From positions 1 to 8,095 of the forward strand of contig JAIPBY010000114.1 of the NCBI GenBank assembly GCA_021738605.1: a stretch of DNA of 8,095 nt. The letters run 5' to 3'. This DNA is from Chitinophagaceae bacterium. Its GTDB lineage: Bacteria > Bacteroidota > Bacteroidia > Chitinophagales > Chitinophagaceae. The notes beneath the pieces are model-generated. The model worked only from the letters and a program-made list of their open reading frames with translations, was not told the origin of the DNA and did no database searches. Below, one piece after another: positions 7,061 to 8,095 of this stretch; the first letter of the stretch is position 1, and every line of letters starts with the position of its first letter. The position numbers were made by a program, and so were the translations under genes.

Positions 7061-8095
7061 TCAACCCATACTTCACCATATACCGATCATACAACTGCTT
7101 GTGTTTGTCGGTAAGGCTGACCATGCGGCCACCAATCATCACCAGTGAAATATTGCTGCTGCGCATGTCGAGGATGTCTCCTTCGCTGATGACGATGTTG
7201 GCGTCTTTGCCTGTTTCTATAGATCCTGTGCGGTCTGCAATGCCCAAAATTTTGGCCGCATTCAGGGTGATGGAAGAAAGCGCCTCTTCTTTTGTCAATC
7301 CGTAAGCGGCTGCGGTTCCTGCCTGAAACGGAAGGTTCTTTCCCCTTTGTTGGCCGTCTTCATCACAAATCGCAAATTGCACACCCGCTTTTTGAAGCAA
7401 GGCAGGAAGCTGGTAAGGAAGGTCAACACCATCATCGGCCAATGTAGGAAGTGCATGCATCTGGCTGAGGATTACAGGGATATTGTTGCGCTTGAGGATG
7501 TCTCCCACTTGGTAACATTCTCCTGCACCTACCAGTACGATATCAAATCCAAACTCAGTCTTGAAGTCAATGGCAGCAAGGATTTCACGCACCACATTGC
7601 AGCGGATAAAAAGTTTTTGCTTCTTGCTGAACAACCCTTGAACGGCCTGAAATTTGATATTGGTAGCTGTCTTGACGGCCTGATCATTGTAGGCCTTTGC
7701 TGCACGGAAGAAATCTTTGATCTCTTCGAGCTGTTCAATGCCTCTTTTCAATGGATCCACCTGTGGTCCTTGTCCACCGCCAAAACCACCATAGCGGCTG
7801 GGCCTGTTGTAAAGGGCAGGCATGTTCATGAAAATATTATTGTCAACTGCATAAGCGGCATCTTCCCAATTCCATGCATCGAGCTGAACAACAGAAGAGG
7901 AACCACTGATGGTGCCCCCTTGAGGAACGATATTGGTATGGGTGATGCCATTCGTTTTCAAGGTATTGATCACCTTTGAATCGGTATTGTAAGCCACAAG
8001 CGAACGGACGGATGGATTGTATTCACCGATCTCTGTTTCATCTGCTGTTGCGCGAATTGAATTTACCTCAACCAATCCGAGGTTGGAGTTGGCAA
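7056..8095 (-). CDS. Imidazolonepropionase-like amidohydrolase, C-terminal part (5' end outside window)
   Basis: This is a member of the amidohydrolase (TIM-barrel metal-dependent hydrolase) superfamily; the substrate is unknown. The 345 residues seen begin ANSNLGLVEVNSIRATADE and continue through NPSVRSLVAYNTDSKVI and VPQGGTISGSSSVVQLDAWNWEDA, typical of a Bacteroidota amidohydrolase group. The C-terminus has the family signature GLTKEEALSSITLNAAKILG followed by TGSIETGKDANIVI, where the chain re-enters the beta-sandwich. The open frame runs off the window edge without a start; a TTG at 8073-8075 lies inside conserved sequence and is not the start. The N-terminal HxH metal motif and any signal peptide would be outside the window. 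Positions where relatives of the superfamily carry metal-binding His read R-C-N (7596-7604) and GAGE (near 7519-7530). The gene converges on purF. The family call is firm, activity is not. Confidence 0.88.
   Translation of the reverse strand, partial: ANSNLGLVEVNSIRATADETEIGEYNPSVRSLVAYNTDSKVINTLKTNGITHTNIVPQGGTISGSSSVVQLDAWNWEDAAYAVDNNIFMNMPALYNRPSRYGGFGGGQGPQVDPLKRGIEQLEEIKDFFRAAKAYNDQAVKTATNIKFQAVQGLFSKKQKLFIRCNVVREILAAIDFKTEFGFDIVLVGAGECYQVGDILKRNNIPVILSQMHALPTLADDGVDLPYQLPALLQKAGVQFAICDEDGQQRGKNLPFQAGTAAAYGLTKEEALSSITLNAAKILGIADRTGSIETGKDANIVISEGDILDMRSSNISLVMIGGRMVSLTDKHKQLYDRYMVKYGLK

Noticed and set aside
7347..7979. A 210-codon plus-strand open frame
   Set aside because: It is opposite the amidohydrolase, which matches a known family along its length; the plus-strand translation shows no domain.
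8073..8075. TTG as the start of the amidohydrolase
   Set aside because: The frame stays open to the window edge and residues before it (ANSNLG) continue the conserved sequence.

Overview
The window looks like a chromosomal segment of a Bacteroidota bacterium, most likely of the Chitinophagales/Chitinophagaceae type. This is judged from protein style: the IF-2 N-terminus, the long 615-residue form of amidophosphoribosyltransferase, and the amidohydrolase typical of that phylum. No database search was possible. I see no mobile element, phage gene, CRISPR array, tRNA or rRNA.

Layout: four genes run rightward and one leftward. The 3' half of nusA (1-660) is followed after 50 bp by infB (711-3545), the conserved nusA-infB transcription/translation pair. 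After 96 bp comes an exported SurA-like parvulin peptidyl-prolyl isomerase (3642-4997), and after another 69 bp a long PurF-type amidophosphoribosyltransferase (5067-6914). I see no convincing terminator in the gaps after nusA, infB or the isomerase gene, so read-through along the whole row is possible. The row ends at a strong hairpin terminator (6933-6966). Beyond it, facing the other way, is the 3' part of a gene for an imidazolonepropionase-like amidohydrolase (7056-8095, 5' end outside the window). The convergent space between purF and this gene also holds a 6-bp perfect hairpin (7000-7014) and four tandem copies of a 10-bp unit (7021-7060), the last of which covers the amidohydrolase stop codon.

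Roles: NusA (elongation/termination factor) and IF-2 (initiator tRNA delivery and subunit joining) couple transcription and translation. The isomerase would act on outer-membrane proteins in the periplasm. PurF starts purine synthesis. The last two have no obvious functional link to nusA-infB beyond position.

This is mostly an ordinary housekeeping region and I found no new multi-gene system. The points most worth a second look are: a possible internal GTG start in infB behind a doubled AGGAG; a full Shine-Dalgarno before infB in a phylum that seldom uses one; loss of expected metal ligands in the amidohydrolase; loss of Fe-S cysteines and a changed glutaminase loop in the long PurF; active-site residues split between the two parvulin domains; and the decamer array plus hairpin at the convergent junction.
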